From JAUIIK01 sp963709995 (GTDB taxonomy: Bacteria; Chloroflexota; Chloroflexia; Thermomicrobiales; CFX8), in NCBI GenBank assembly GCA_963709995.1, contig CAVPYN010000002.1, positions 62,001 through 126,000 of the forward strand: a stretch of DNA of 64,000 bases. Reading direction: 5' to 3'. The translations under genes were made by a program, and so were the position numbers. Below are positions 42,379-51,468 of this stretch, in pieces (the first letter of the stretch is position 1; each line of letters opens with the position of its first letter). Under the pieces are notes generated by a model, which saw only the letters and a list, made by a program, of their open reading frames with translations, was not told where the DNA came from and did no database searches.

Positions 42379-42863
42379 TAGTGGCGCTCATCGATATCCG
42401 GCGACCAGTCACAACGGTCGAATCCGGAATGCGCTGGTTGCCGCCGAATGAGCACTTCACAAGGCGCATTCTTCAGCACATATGGGACAGTCTCTCCGAC
42501 GGTCGCCAGACCATATCGACGCTGATTGCGGAGCGCCATGACAATTACCTCGGAGTTCTGTGTCGCGGCTTCGTCAACGATAGCAGGACCGGCGGCACGA
42601 GCCTGAAGAAGCTCTGCATAAATCGTTGGTTCATGGCCGTTGAAGACCGCAGTCGTTACCTCGCTAGCAGCCCCCAGCGCGCGTTCGGCTTGCTCGATCT
42701 CGCTCGGGAGATCAGCTTCGAGAGGGAATTCCTGACCGATCTCGACGACATAAACGAGACTTAGCTCTACCTCATCCGCCGCGCAAACCGAAGCGGCCAG
42801 TTCGATCGCGTCACGATCACTACCTGTCCCCATTATTGGAACAAGTACACGTTTGTATGCCAA
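42378..42863 (-). CDS. Universal stress protein family
   Basis: About 161 residues from TTG 42863 (AYKRVLVPIMGTGSDRDAIE), chosen for the GGAG eight bases upstream; the frame is open to TTG 42890. One Usp alpha/beta domain is present, ending with SEVIVMALRNQRRYG and VGETVPYVLKNAPCEVLI. The G-2x-G-9x-G(S/T) ATP loop is only partly matched, so nucleotide binding is uncertain. It is the first gene of the Usp-TrkA-TrkA set, which hints at a role in potassium or osmotic response. Confidence 0.85.
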   Translation of the reverse strand: MAYKRVLVPIMGTGSDRDAIELAASVCAADEVELSLVYVVEIGQEFPLEADLPSEIEQAERALGAASEVTTAVFNGHEPTIYAELLQARAAGPAIVDEAATQNSEVIVMALRNQRRYGLATVGETVPYVLKNAPCEVLIRRQPAHSGFDRCDWSPDIDERH

Positions 42864-42925
42864 TGTAGGTACTCCAGATTTCAGGTTCAAGACGCCAATC
42901 TCAGATTCTTACACATCTGGCCAAG

Positions 42926-43657
42926 CTACACTCCGAGCGCGAGCCGGGTGATTAGCGGGCGGGGAAGGCCAGCCTCATCCATTTGTCGCTGGGTCAGGGC
43001 GACATCATACGGCACACGCCGAAACGTGACCGTGCGCGACTCGGTGTCGTAGATCGCGAATGCCGCATCCGGGTTGTTGTCGCGAGGCTGGCCTACCGAG
43101 CCCGGATTGACGATAAACCGATCCTCATGAAGCGAAAGCTGCATGCCATCATGTGGCTGGATCGGGGGGTCCCCACGCTTGGCCATCGATTCGGATATGA
43201 ATAGCTGGACGTGTGTGTGGCCAAGAAAGCACACCTGCATGTCAAACAGTTCGAAGTTCTCTTCAGCGATCTTCGCGGTGTACACGTATTCCCAGATTGG
43301 ATGCCGGGGACTTGCGTGGACGAGCATCCAATGTTCCTCGATCACACGATTCGGGAGTCCTTCCAGGTAGTGCATATGCTCGGTTCGCAGTTGAGCCGTC
43401 GTCCAGTAAGTGGCGAAGCGCGCAACCGGATTGAATTCATCAAGCTGCAGACGCCCGATCGCCGCCCAGTCATGGTTCCCGATAAGAGATGCGGCCGGAT
43501 TCATTGCGACGATGTAGTCGACGCACTCGCCCGGCTTTGGCCCATATCCAACGATGTCCCCCAGGTTCCAGACCACGTCAAAGTCACCTGCGGCTTCAAC
43601 GACTGCCTCGAGTGCCACGAGATTGGCGTGGACGTCGGAAATCATCAGAACCCGCAT
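42926..43657 (-). CDS. Metallophosphoesterase
   Basis: Two hundred forty-three residues of the calcineurin-like YfcE/MJ0936 type. The metal motifs are SDVHANLVALEAV, LGDIVGYGPKP, IGNHDW, VHASPRHP and CFLGHTHVQLF, ending with IVNPGSVGQPRD. It should be a two-metal phosphodiesterase or phosphatase in the cytoplasm; the substrate is unknown. It lies between mnmG and the potassium-regulator genes, 12 bp downstream of mnmG. Confidence 0.9.
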   Translation of the reverse strand: MRVLMISDVHANLVALEAVVEAAGDFDVVWNLGDIVGYGPKPGECVDYIVAMNPAASLIGNHDWAAIGRLQLDEFNPVARFATYWTTAQLRTEHMHYLEGLPNRVIEEHWMLVHASPRHPIWEYVYTAKIAEENFELFDMQVCFLGHTHVQLFISESMAKRGDPPIQPHDGMQLSLHEDRFIVNPGSVGQPRDNNPDAAFAIYDTESRTVTFRRVPYDVALTQRQMDEAGLPRPLITRLALGV

Positions 43658-43669
43658 TCGGATCGCAAA

Positions 43670-45715
43670 CTATTCATCTCGCTGATTCTCCAAAAGCAAC
43701 GTTTTCTGTTGAGATATCTCTATAGTTCGGGGTGTTGAGCTGCTCCTTTTGTTGGTTCTAAGTCGAACAGCAAGAACCGCGATGTCCCCGGCTGTCACCC
43801 CGGCAATGCGACTTGCCTGCCCGAGTGTTGTTGGCTGAACGCCGTCCAGCTTCTCCCGCGCCTCATTGCGTAGCCCGGGAAGGGAAAGATAGTCGAGCGA
43901 AGACGGAATCCGTGCTGACTCCATCGCTCTTACTCGCTCGATCTGCTGCATCTCTTTTTCTATGTAGGCTTTGTACTTCACCCGGATATCGATTGTGGTC
44001 GACACCGGAGAATCGATCTGAACCTCTTCGAACTCTTCTGGATGGACAATCCGGAGCACAGGTAAGAGGCGCTCCAGACCTGCCTCAGGACGTCGTAGAT
44101 ACTCCTCGGCTGTCTGACTTCTCGCGACAGGCGGCAATCCCGCGTCCGCCAGCAGTTCGTTAGTATTCCGATTCGGACTGAAGTGAACCGATCCTAGTGA
44201 GGAGATGATCGCATCAACGCGTGACCGGGTTTCGACGATCCGGGCGTAGCGATCGGAGCCAATCAAATTCAGTTCAGCCGCGCGATCAGCAAGCCGGTCG
44301 CTTGCATTATCTGATCGAAGGAGCATCCGGTGTTCGGCTCGTGACGTCAGCATTCGATATGGTTCGATGAACTCCATCGTGGTCAAGTCATCTGCCATTA
44401 CGCCAATGTACGCGTCCTCTCTGCCCAGCGTAAACGGCGACTTTCCCATAGCGTAGAGCGCGGCGTTTGCGCCAGCGAGTAGCCCCTGGCCGGCCGCCTC
44501 TTCGTAACCAGAGGTTCCATTCACCTGCCCGGCGAGGAACAATCCATCGATCCGTTTGGCTGCAAACCACGGGGTTAGCTCGGTAGGCTCGACTGCGTCA
44601 TACTCCACCGCATAGCCGAAACGCATGATGCGCGCATCTCTGAGGGCGGGGATCGCACGCAGCATCCCGATTTGCACGTCTGCTGGCAGAGAGGTGTTTG
44701 CGCCCTGGACGTAGACTTCGTGCGTTCTCCAGCCTTCTGGTTCCAGAAAGAGTCCGTGGGAGCCCTTGTGCGGAAAGCGCATCACCTTGTCTTCGATAGA
44801 TGGACAGTAGCGCGGACCAGTTCCCTGAATTGTTCCGTCGAACATGGGAGACCTGCTGGCATTGTCGCGGATCTGCTGGTGAGATGTTGCGTTGGTGTGG
44901 ACCAGGTAGCAGGGAAGCTGGGTTCGCCAGCCGGTTGTAACGTCCGGATAGGCTGGCAACGGTTCAAATTCGAGCGGACTCAGTACACCTCGTCTTCCGG
45001 CGTCGGAAAACCAGAGCGGGTCGGGCGAGCCAAACTGCGCTTCAGTCTGTTCGAAATCAATCGTTCTCGCGTCCACACGCGGTGGCGTGCCGGTCTTGAG
45101 CCGGCGTAGCCGAATCCCCACATCCCCGATCGACGTCGCAAGTTCGTTCACCGCCGCATCGCCAGCTCTGCCTCCCGATTCCTTCCACGTGCCGGCAATC
45201 ATGCTGCCGCGCAAGAACGTCCCGGCCGTGATTACGGCCGTTTGGCAATCGAACCGGAATCCCAGCCCCGTCTCAACTGAACGCACCCGGGGCGGCGAAA
45301 ACGCGTTGTCGATCACTACGCGCGTCGCCGAGTCCTGAAGCAATTCCAGCCCCTCCTGACGCTCAAGGGTTTCCTTCATCGTCATGGAGTAGAGAACCTT
45401 GTCGGCCTGTGCGCGTAGCGCTTGAACGGCAGGGCCCTTAGAAGTATTCAGCGTTCGAATCTGAATCGACGTGCGATCGATCGTCTCTGCCATCACGCCG
45501 CCGAGTGCATCGACTTCGGCGACGATGTGACCTTTCGCTGGCCCTCCGATAGAAGGATTGCAAGGCATGAACCCGATACGATCCAGGTTCGGGGTAAGCA
45601 CAAGGACTTTCGCGCCCATGCGGGCTGCCGCGAGCGCCGCTTCACAGCCTGCGTGTCCGGCGCCTATAACGACTACGTCGTAGTATGGTTCAGAAGTTCG
45701 AGATCCGAACGCCAT
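43670..45715 (-). CDS. mnmG: tRNA U34 carboxymethylaminomethyltransferase, FAD subunit
   Basis: About 681 residues from ATG 45715 (MAFGSRTSEPYYDVVVIGAG); upstream codons read as non-coding. FAD binding is in VVVIGAGHAGCEAALAAARMG, with NPSIGGPAKGHIVAEVDALG and TGTFLRGSMIAG (motifs around the conserved Cys/Lys region). The C-terminal helical domain binds MnmE. With MnmE it modifies the wobble uridine of several tRNAs. mnmE is not adjacent. A long-arm inverted repeat lies upstream. Confidence 0.97.
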   Translation of the reverse strand: MAFGSRTSEPYYDVVVIGAGHAGCEAALAAARMGAKVLVLTPNLDRIGFMPCNPSIGGPAKGHIVAEVDALGGVMAETIDRTSIQIRTLNTSKGPAVQALRAQADKVLYSMTMKETLERQEGLELLQDSATRVVIDNAFSPPRVRSVETGLGFRFDCQTAVITAGTFLRGSMIAGTWKESGGRAGDAAVNELATSIGDVGIRLRRLKTGTPPRVDARTIDFEQTEAQFGSPDPLWFSDAGRRGVLSPLEFEPLPAYPDVTTGWRTQLPCYLVHTNATSHQQIRDNASRSPMFDGTIQGTGPRYCPSIEDKVMRFPHKGSHGLFLEPEGWRTHEVYVQGANTSLPADVQIGMLRAIPALRDARIMRFGYAVEYDAVEPTELTPWFAAKRIDGLFLAGQVNGTSGYEEAAGQGLLAGANAALYAMGKSPFTLGREDAYIGVMADDLTTMEFIEPYRMLTSRAEHRMLLRSDNASDRLADRAAELNLIGSDRYARIVETRSRVDAIISSLGSVHFSPNRNTNELLADAGLPPVARSQTAEEYLRRPEAGLERLLPVLRIVHPEEFEEVQIDSPVSTTIDIRVKYKAYIEKEMQQIERVRAMESARIPSSLDYLSLPGLRNEAREKLDGVQPTTLGQASRIAGVTAGDIAVLAVRLRTNKRSSSTPRTIEISQQKTLLLENQRDE

Positions 45716-45736
45716 AATGATCTGAAGTATAGGACC

Positions 45737-45779
45737 GGTACCGAGACACGGACAACGATGAATCGATCTGATCGGTACC
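45737..45779. repeat. Inverted repeat between mnmG and the divergent hypothetical gene
   Basis: Perfect 8-bp arms GGTACCGA (45737-45744) and TCGGTACC (45772-45779) are separated by 27 bases, in the 121-bp divergent gap. It could be a paired operator or a leader hairpin; TTTAG follows on the plus strand but it is not a convincing terminator. Confidence 0.45.
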
Positions 45780-45836
45780 TTTAGCACGGTGACTAGGTGC
45801 TCATGTCAAGCATTTCCAGACGAGAGGAACCAGGAG

Positions 45837-46727
45837 ATGGCGTATAGTCGCGGATTCAGTGACGCTGAGATAGTGACGATCGCTACCGTTGCTGCAACTG
45901 CGATCGGGGGCATCGTCCTTGGTCTTGCGCGGGGGCAGGCAAACGAAGCGACCCGATTGGCGGGTGGAAGAGAGCATTTGCTCGAGCGGGCTAGTGCTGG
46001 AGTGGGGCATGTTCGTCAAGCGCTGCCTGGATCTGAGCAATTGGAGTCACTGGCAAGCCAGGCGAGCGCTCAGGCTCACAATCTGCCGGATCGTGGGGAG
46101 GCAATCATCACCAGCGCCCGTGATCTGGTTTCCGCGGCGATGCAACGCCCGGAGATTCGTTCCGAGATCCTGGCTGCTGCCCAGCAGCTAAAGGCTTTGG
46201 GGGGTGAGTTTGATTCCAGATCGGGCACTGTCACCGGGGCGATTCGATCCGGGCAGGGACGGTTTTTGCCCAAGGTGGATGTCGAAGACCTCCTCGCCAG
46301 GGTCAAAGTCCCGGATCCTCTCAATCTGTTGCGGCGGGGGAATCGCTCCGCGATCAGTGACGCGAAATCATCACTGCGCAAGTTTGCAGGAACCGTTAGC
46401 GGGCTCCGGCAACGTCCTTCGATTCCAAACTGGCGCGGCGGTCAAAGATCTGAATTGGTTGCAGCGCCGCCTGACTTCGCCGAATGGGCAGGGGCAACCT
46501 ATCAAGAACGAGTTGCCACCCCACTTGCCCAGGTGGCTACTTCGACGCGGGATTCATTAAAGCAAGCGCTCGCGGCAACGATCTGGCTAGTCATCGGCGC
46601 TGGCATCGTCTACTTCGCATTGCTATCTGTGGACCGCCGAGAAAAAGTCAAGGATGCGCTCTGTGGCGCGCTTGAACAGGGCCGCCTGCTGCTGCTAGAC
46701 CTTCAAGGATACGAACCGGATATGTAG
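45837..46727 (+). CDS. Hypothetical membrane-associated protein
   Basis: About 296 residues from ATG 45837, with AGAGGA and AGGAG upstream. An N-terminal hydrophobic segment (about 8-30, IVTIATVAATAIGGIVLGLA) is followed by a long helical, Ala/Gln/Ser-rich middle. A second hydrophobic segment sits near the end (about 247-267, AATIWLVIGAGIVYFALL), followed by a helical tail. The arrangement resembles YtxH-type or apolipoprotein-like helical proteins, but no family is recognised. It is a single gene, divergent from mnmG and convergent with secA. Confidence 0.6.
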   Translation: MAYSRGFSDAEIVTIATVAATAIGGIVLGLARGQANEATRLAGGREHLLERASAGVGHVRQALPGSEQLESLASQASAQAHNLPDRGEAIITSARDLVSAAMQRPEIRSEILAAAQQLKALGGEFDSRSGTVTGAIRSGQGRFLPKVDVEDLLARVKVPDPLNLLRRGNRSAISDAKSSLRKFAGTVSGLRQRPSIPNWRGGQRSELVAAPPDFAEWAGATYQERVATPLAQVATSTRDSLKQALAATIWLVIGAGIVYFALLSVDRREKVKDALCGALEQGRLLLLDLQGYEPDM

Positions 46728-46763
46728 TCGCCGGCTGGATTCCAGGCGCGAACGGCGAATCGA

Positions 46764-49346
46764 TCAGCTGGCGGTGACAAGACCCGGCCGGCCGTGACAA
46801 TGTTTGTACTTCTTGCCACTTCCGCAAGGACAGGGATCGTTTCGACCGACTTTCTTCATCTTCGTGGCGTCCTGCGTTGTGGACCCGTTGCCGGTTGGTG
46901 CGTTTGTCATGACCGGTTTCGCGAGACGCTGAATCGGACGGCGTTCGACGTTTACGGTAAAGATCTGATGAGCAACATCGTATTCGATGTTGCGCAACAG
47001 CGCCTGGAACATGTCGAAGCCCTGAGTCTTGTAGGCTACGAGCGGATCCTTTTGAGCGTACGCCTGTAACCCGACACCCTGTCGCATGTCGTCCATTTGT
47101 GTCAGGTGGTCGCGCCACAATCGGTCCATCACATTGAGCAGAACAGCTCTCTCGATTCGGCGCATGAGCTCGGAGCCGACTTGCTCTTCTTTTTCCTGGT
47201 AGTGCTCCTCCGCGTCATCAATCAATAGATCGACGATTTCCTCGCGTCCAAGATGCTCGATATCTGTCTCAGCAATCTCGGAATAAGGAACGATTCCATG
47301 GTACGCGGTGATGATCTCGTCGAGCTCTGGACTGGCCGAACGCTCATCGGGCCAGTGCACGTCGACGATCATCGCAATCTGATTATGGATGTGCTCCATA
47401 ACCCGATCGCGCATGTCGTTACCTTCGAGGATCGCCCGCCGGCGAGAGTAGATGACCTCGCGCTGGCGGTTCATCACATCGTCATATTCCACGACATGTT
47501 TACGGATATCAAAGTTATGGCCCTCGACCTTTGTCTGGGCATTTTCGATCGACTTCGAGATCAAGCCATGCTCGATGGGTATGTCGTCGTTGACGCCCAA
47601 CCGTCCCATCATCGAGCTCACCCGGTCGGACGCGAATCGGCGCATAAGATCGTCCTCTAGTGAGAGGAAGAACTGGCTACTTCCGGGATCGCCCTGGCGA
47701 CCCGACCGACCGCGAAGCTGATTGTCGATTCGTCGCGATTCGTGCCGCTCGGTGCCAATGATGTGCAATCCGCCAGCTTCCGCCACGCCTTCACCAAGCT
47801 GGATGTCGGTGCCACGTCCCGCCATATTCGTGGCGATCGTGACTGCCCTCGGCTCACCCGCGTGGGCAACGACTTCCGCCTCGCGCTCGTGCTGCTTGGC
47901 ATTAAGGACGTTGTGGCTTACTCCGCGACGGCGCAGCAACTCTGAAAGCAACTCGGACTTCTCAATCGACGTCGTTCCGACAAGCACCGGGCGTCCGGCG
48001 TCGATGAGCTCGCGAATTTCTTCTACGATCGCGTTGAACTTGCCCATCTCCGATTGGTAGACAACATCCGTCCGGTCTTCACGTATCATCGGGCGGTGGG
48101 TTGGAATGACGATGACATCCAGGCCATAAATCGTATATAGCTCCTCGGCCTCAGTTTCAGCCGTGCCAGTCATTCCCGCTAATTTGTCATAAAGCCTGAA
48201 GTAGTTCTGGAAGGTGATAGTTGCTTCAGTGACGGTTTCACGCTGGATGCGGACATTTTCTTTCGCTTCTATCGCTTGGTGGAGGCCTTCGGAGAAACGG
48301 CGACCGATCATTTGACGCCCCGTGAATTCGTCGATGATGATCACTTCGCCGTCGCGGACGATGTAGTCCCGGTCTTTCTTGAATATGACTTCGGCCTTGA
48401 GCGCCTGTTCCAGATAGTGGGTGTATTCGTGATAGCGCTCATCGTAAAGACTCTCACCTTCGCCAATCCCAATGAGCGATTCAACGCGGTCGATGCCATC
48501 TTCGGTCAGTGTCACTGATTTCCGTTTGAGGTCGACCTCGTAGTGAGTGTTGGGGCGCAATTGACGGACGTACTGTGAAAACTGGTAGTAACGATCGACG
48601 TTTTCCTCAGCTTGTCCCGAGATGATCAACGGCGTGCGGGCTTCATCGATCAGGATGTTGTCCACTTCGTCAACGATGCAGTAGTGGAGTTCTCGCTGGA
48701 CCGTGCGCGAAAGGTCTGGCGCCATGTTGTCACGAAGATAGTCGAAGCCAAATTCGTTGTTGGTTCCATAGGTGATATCGCAGGCGTATGCGTCCCTCCG
48801 GGAAACCGGCCTCAAATACTGCTGGCGTTCGTCTTCGGCTTCGAAACCGGGATCAAACTCAAACGCAGAGTCGTGCTGTATGCATCCGATCGTTAGGCCC
48901 AGCGCGTGATAGACCTGTCCCATCCACTGGGTGTCACGCTTTGCCAGGTAATCGTTTATGGTGACCAGGTGCGCGCCCCGCCCCTCAAGAGCGTTCAAGT
49001 ACATTGGCAAGGTTGCCGCGAGCGTCTTGCCTTCACCGGTGCGCATCTCGGCGACTTTGCCGTCATGAAGGACGATGCCACCCATCAGCTGGACATCGTA
49101 CGGGCGCTGCTTGAGGGTACGGGAAGCAACCTCGCGCGCGGCCGCGAACGCATCGGGCAGCAAATCGTCAAGCTCAACCCCGGCCTCGATCTCCTCGCGG
49201 AACTTGGTCGTCAGGCCGCGAAGTTCAGCATCGGACATCGCGGCATATTCCTCGGAAAGCTCGTTGATTTGATCGACTATTCCCTGGAGCCGTTCAATTT
49301 CACGAGCGTTGGGGCTGCCCAGAATCTTGCTTAGTAGTTTTCTCAT
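46764..49346 (-). CDS. secA: Protein translocase subunit SecA
   Basis: Eight hundred sixty residues, full length. Motor motifs are MRTGEGKTLAATLPMYLNAL (Walker A), VDEVDNILIDEARTPLIISG, TIATNMAGRGTDIQLGEGV and LRGRSGRQGDPGSSQFFLS. The preprotein-binding and helical scaffold domains follow. The extreme C-terminus carries the zinc-binding SEC-C motif CPCGSGKKYKHCH, which binds SecB or ribosomes. It drives export through SecYEG, consistent with the secreted GH18 protein. The upstream gap (49347-49530) is AT-rich, with three GAATTC sites at 49414, 49424 and 49476. Confidence 0.98.
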   Translation of the reverse strand: MRKLLSKILGSPNAREIERLQGIVDQINELSEEYAAMSDAELRGLTTKFREEIEAGVELDDLLPDAFAAAREVASRTLKQRPYDVQLMGGIVLHDGKVAEMRTGEGKTLAATLPMYLNALEGRGAHLVTINDYLAKRDTQWMGQVYHALGLTIGCIQHDSAFEFDPGFEAEDERQQYLRPVSRRDAYACDITYGTNNEFGFDYLRDNMAPDLSRTVQRELHYCIVDEVDNILIDEARTPLIISGQAEENVDRYYQFSQYVRQLRPNTHYEVDLKRKSVTLTEDGIDRVESLIGIGEGESLYDERYHEYTHYLEQALKAEVIFKKDRDYIVRDGEVIIIDEFTGRQMIGRRFSEGLHQAIEAKENVRIQRETVTEATITFQNYFRLYDKLAGMTGTAETEAEELYTIYGLDVIVIPTHRPMIREDRTDVVYQSEMGKFNAIVEEIRELIDAGRPVLVGTTSIEKSELLSELLRRRGVSHNVLNAKQHEREAEVVAHAGEPRAVTIATNMAGRGTDIQLGEGVAEAGGLHIIGTERHESRRIDNQLRGRSGRQGDPGSSQFFLSLEDDLMRRFASDRVSSMMGRLGVNDDIPIEHGLISKSIENAQTKVEGHNFDIRKHVVEYDDVMNRQREVIYSRRRAILEGNDMRDRVMEHIHNQIAMIVDVHWPDERSASPELDEIITAYHGIVPYSEIAETDIEHLGREEIVDLLIDDAEEHYQEKEEQVGSELMRRIERAVLLNVMDRLWRDHLTQMDDMRQGVGLQAYAQKDPLVAYKTQGFDMFQALLRNIEYDVAHQIFTVNVERRPIQRLAKPVMTNAPTGNGSTTQDATKMKKVGRNDPCPCGSGKKYKHCHGRPGLVTAS

Positions 49347-49530
49347 TTGTGATCGAGGTCCTTAGGTTTCGTAGGAGTTCACAGGTCGTGAGTTGTATAT
49401 CCCCGGACAGTTGGAATTCAACAGAATTCAGATCTATCAAGTTTACAATAGAGATTGGTCTGTACCGTGACGATAGAATTCCACCAGCGAACCGACCGCT
49501 GTACGTGGATAGGACCCGTTTGCGACGCTG

Positions 49531-49890
49531 ATGCCCGTCAATGATAGCGAGAACGTCGAACTTGAGCCGTCGTTCCCTTCCCGCGTCTGGGAGGTCGTCA
49601 AGCGCATTCCGCCGGGGCATGTTACGACCTATGGAACGATCGCCGCGCATCTTGGCAACCGAAGGGCGGCAAGAATGGTCGGTTGGGCACTTCATTCCTG
49701 CCCAGATGATGTCGGGCTCCACGCCCACAGAGTCGTGAATCGATACGGGGAACTTTCCGGCGGATGGAGCTTTGGCCATCCGGATGTAATGAAGCATCTG
49801 CTGGAAGACGAGGGCGTGGCCTTTGTCGATGAGTATCAAGTTGATCTTAAGCAACACCTCTGGGTTCCGGAACCCGCAACCGAAGAGTGA
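49531..49890 (+). CDS. Alkyltransferase-like protein (ATL)
   Basis: One hundred nineteen residues similar to the DNA-binding domain of O6-alkylguanine transferases: VVKRIPPGHVTTYGTIAAHL, RAARMVGWALHS and HRVVNRYGELSGG. The catalytic PCHRV is replaced by HAHRV, so Ala65 stands where the acceptor Cys should be. Such ATL proteins cannot remove alkyl groups, but bind O6-alkylguanine and recruit nucleotide excision repair, which fits the uvrA and uvrB genes in this window. No strong ribosome binding site precedes ATG 49531. It is divergent from secA. Confidence 0.88.
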   Translation: MPVNDSENVELEPSFPSRVWEVVKRIPPGHVTTYGTIAAHLGNRRAARMVGWALHSCPDDVGLHAHRVVNRYGELSGGWSFGHPDVMKHLLEDEGVAFVDEYQVDLKQHLWVPEPATEE

Positions 49891-49899
49891 ACGACGCGG

Positions 49900-49908
49900 T
49901 GCTATACT
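49900..49908 (+). promoter_or_regulatory. Extended -10 promoter of the small hypothetical gene
   Basis: TGCTATACT lies 34 bp before the ATG at 49942 and within the identical 12-mer TGCTATACTGCC found upstream of gatB. No good -35 box is visible. Confidence 0.45.
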
Positions 49909-49941
49909 GCCAGCGGTCACACAATCCTGGAAGGACAACAC

Positions 49942-50274
49942 ATGAATGTACGTGATGGGCTCATCCAAATCCGAGAGCGGTTGTATGAACGTGACGCTAG
50001 AACGGAGACGCTCGACTTGGTCGACACGATGATCGAGCGCGCATCATCACCTGGTGCGGATCGCGCCTCCGCATCGCTCGTCCAGATCGTCGGGCTGCTC
50101 GCCCGTACTCCGGTCGCCAACGCCAACATCCGTGTCTACGACGAGTTGATGGAACTGCAGGACGAACTGGAGTCTAATGCCGCCCGCCGGTCGGCGGAGG
50201 TTGCAGCGGAGGCGGCTCGGCCAATACCGAAGAGCAAGAAGTATTACCGGCAGCGAAAACAGCGAGAGAGCTAA
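49942..50274 (+). CDS. Small helical hypothetical protein
   Basis: One hundred ten residues with GGAAGGA six bases before ATG 49942. It is predicted almost entirely helical: a charged N-terminal helix (VRDGLIQIRERLYERDARTE), a middle helical pair, and a basic C-terminus (KSKKYYRQRKQR). It has no signal peptide or known motif. Its own extended -10 promoter and good ribosome binding site support expression. It is 35 bp before an M20 peptidase gene, so it may be co-transcribed with it. Confidence 0.6.
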   Translation: MNVRDGLIQIRERLYERDARTETLDLVDTMIERASSPGADRASASLVQIVGLLARTPVANANIRVYDELMELQDELESNAARRSAEVAAEAARPIPKSKKYYRQRKQRES

Positions 50275-50309
50275 CACCAAATCGGACTGAGAGAAAGAGG
50301 TAGGCGACG

Positions 50310-51446
50310 GTGGCAGACGAGCGAATTTCCGCGCTAGCCGAGGAGAAGGTAGACGATACGCTCCGCCTTCTGGAGCAGATTGTCAAACATGAAAGCCCGT
50401 CAAGTGAAAAGCACACCGTCGATCGACTGGTAGCGTTCCTGGCCGATGAACTGAGCCAACGAGGCGGGGCGGTAGAGCGTTTGGAACAGCAGGACTACGG
50501 AGATTTGCTGATCTCCAGATGGGGCGGAGATTCGCGGCCGCCGATACTTGTGATGACCCATATCGACACCGTCTGGCCATTGGGCACGATCGACCGTCTT
50601 CCCTGGATGAATGACGGCGAAGTTGCACGGGGTCCCGGGGTTTACGATATGAAAGCATCGGTCGCAATGATGGTAACGGCGATCGACATAATCCAAGCCC
50701 TTGAGATTCAAGCGCGCCCGATCGTATGGCTGATAAATACCGACGAAGAGATAGGGTCACCGGCGTCTCGTCCACATATCGAAGATCTCGCCCGTGCGTC
50801 CGATTACGTTCTTTGTCTGGAGCCTCCAGTGCCACCGGATGACGCCCTGAAGACCGAGCGTAAAGGCGTCGGCATGTTCACCATGCAGATAACCGGCAAG
50901 GCTACCCACGCTGGGGCTGATCACGAGAGTGGCGTAAGCGCCATCGAAGAACTTGCCCGCCAGGTTCAGTGGCTGCATGGTCTCACCGATTACGATCGCG
51001 GCACGACCGTCAACGTTGGTGTCGTATCGGGTGGCACGAAACGAAATGTCGTGGCGGCGCACGCGCAGGCGCTTATCGACCTGCGTGTTACGTCGATGGC
51101 CGAGGCGGATCGAGTTGTCCCGCTTATTCAGTCTGCTTCGGCAACCTTGCCCGGCGCGTCTGTGTCGATATCCGGGGACTTGAATCGACCGCCGATGGAA
51201 CGCTCGGAGCAGGTTGTCGCCGCGTTCAAGCGTGCCGAAACAATTGCGAAGTCAATCGGGCAGGAAGTGAAGGAATCATCGACTGGCGGTGGTTCCGACG
51301 GCAACTTCACCGCCGCCATAGGTGTGCCAACGATCGATGGACTCGGCTGCCCTGGTGACGGGGCGCATGCCGAAAGCGAGCACATTCAAGTACTGAAGCT
51401 TGCGCCACGCACGGCGTTGATCGCCGCATTGCTTACTGATCTATAG
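50310..51446 (+). CDS. M20 family metallopeptidase, carboxypeptidase G2-like
   Basis: Three hundred seventy-eight residues from GTG 50310, with AGAGG nine bases upstream. Metal and catalytic motifs are MTHIDTVWPLGT (His-x-Asp), GPGVYDMKA, WLINTDEEIGSPASR (catalytic and ligand Glu) and GLGCPGDGAHAESEHI. The central dimerisation domain has MQITGKATHAGADHESG. No signal peptide, so it is cytoplasmic. It hydrolyses a C-terminal or N-acyl amide bond; glutamate conjugates are a guess from the family. It converges on the B3/4 gene with 22 bp between stops. Confidence 0.9.
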   Translation: MADERISALAEEKVDDTLRLLEQIVKHESPSSEKHTVDRLVAFLADELSQRGGAVERLEQQDYGDLLISRWGGDSRPPILVMTHIDTVWPLGTIDRLPWMNDGEVARGPGVYDMKASVAMMVTAIDIIQALEIQARPIVWLINTDEEIGSPASRPHIEDLARASDYVLCLEPPVPPDDALKTERKGVGMFTMQITGKATHAGADHESGVSAIEELARQVQWLHGLTDYDRGTTVNVGVVSGGTKRNVVAAHAQALIDLRVTSMAEADRVVPLIQSASATLPGASVSISGDLNRPPMERSEQVVAAFKRAETIAKSIGQEVKESSTGGGSDGNFTAAIGVPTIDGLGCPGDGAHAESEHIQVLKLAPRTALIAALLTDL

Positions 51447-51468
51447 ACTTGGGGCCAGTAGGAGATGA

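Noticed and set aside
44672..45109. Open frame of 145 codons on the strand opposite mnmG.
   Set aside because: It is an antisense shadow of a conserved gene with no family motif; high GC makes long shadow frames common here.
49347..49530. The three GAATTC sites upstream of secA as a regulator binding array.
   Set aside because: They are only 6 bp long, two lie 10 bp apart in an AT-rich promoter, and no longer symmetry joins them.
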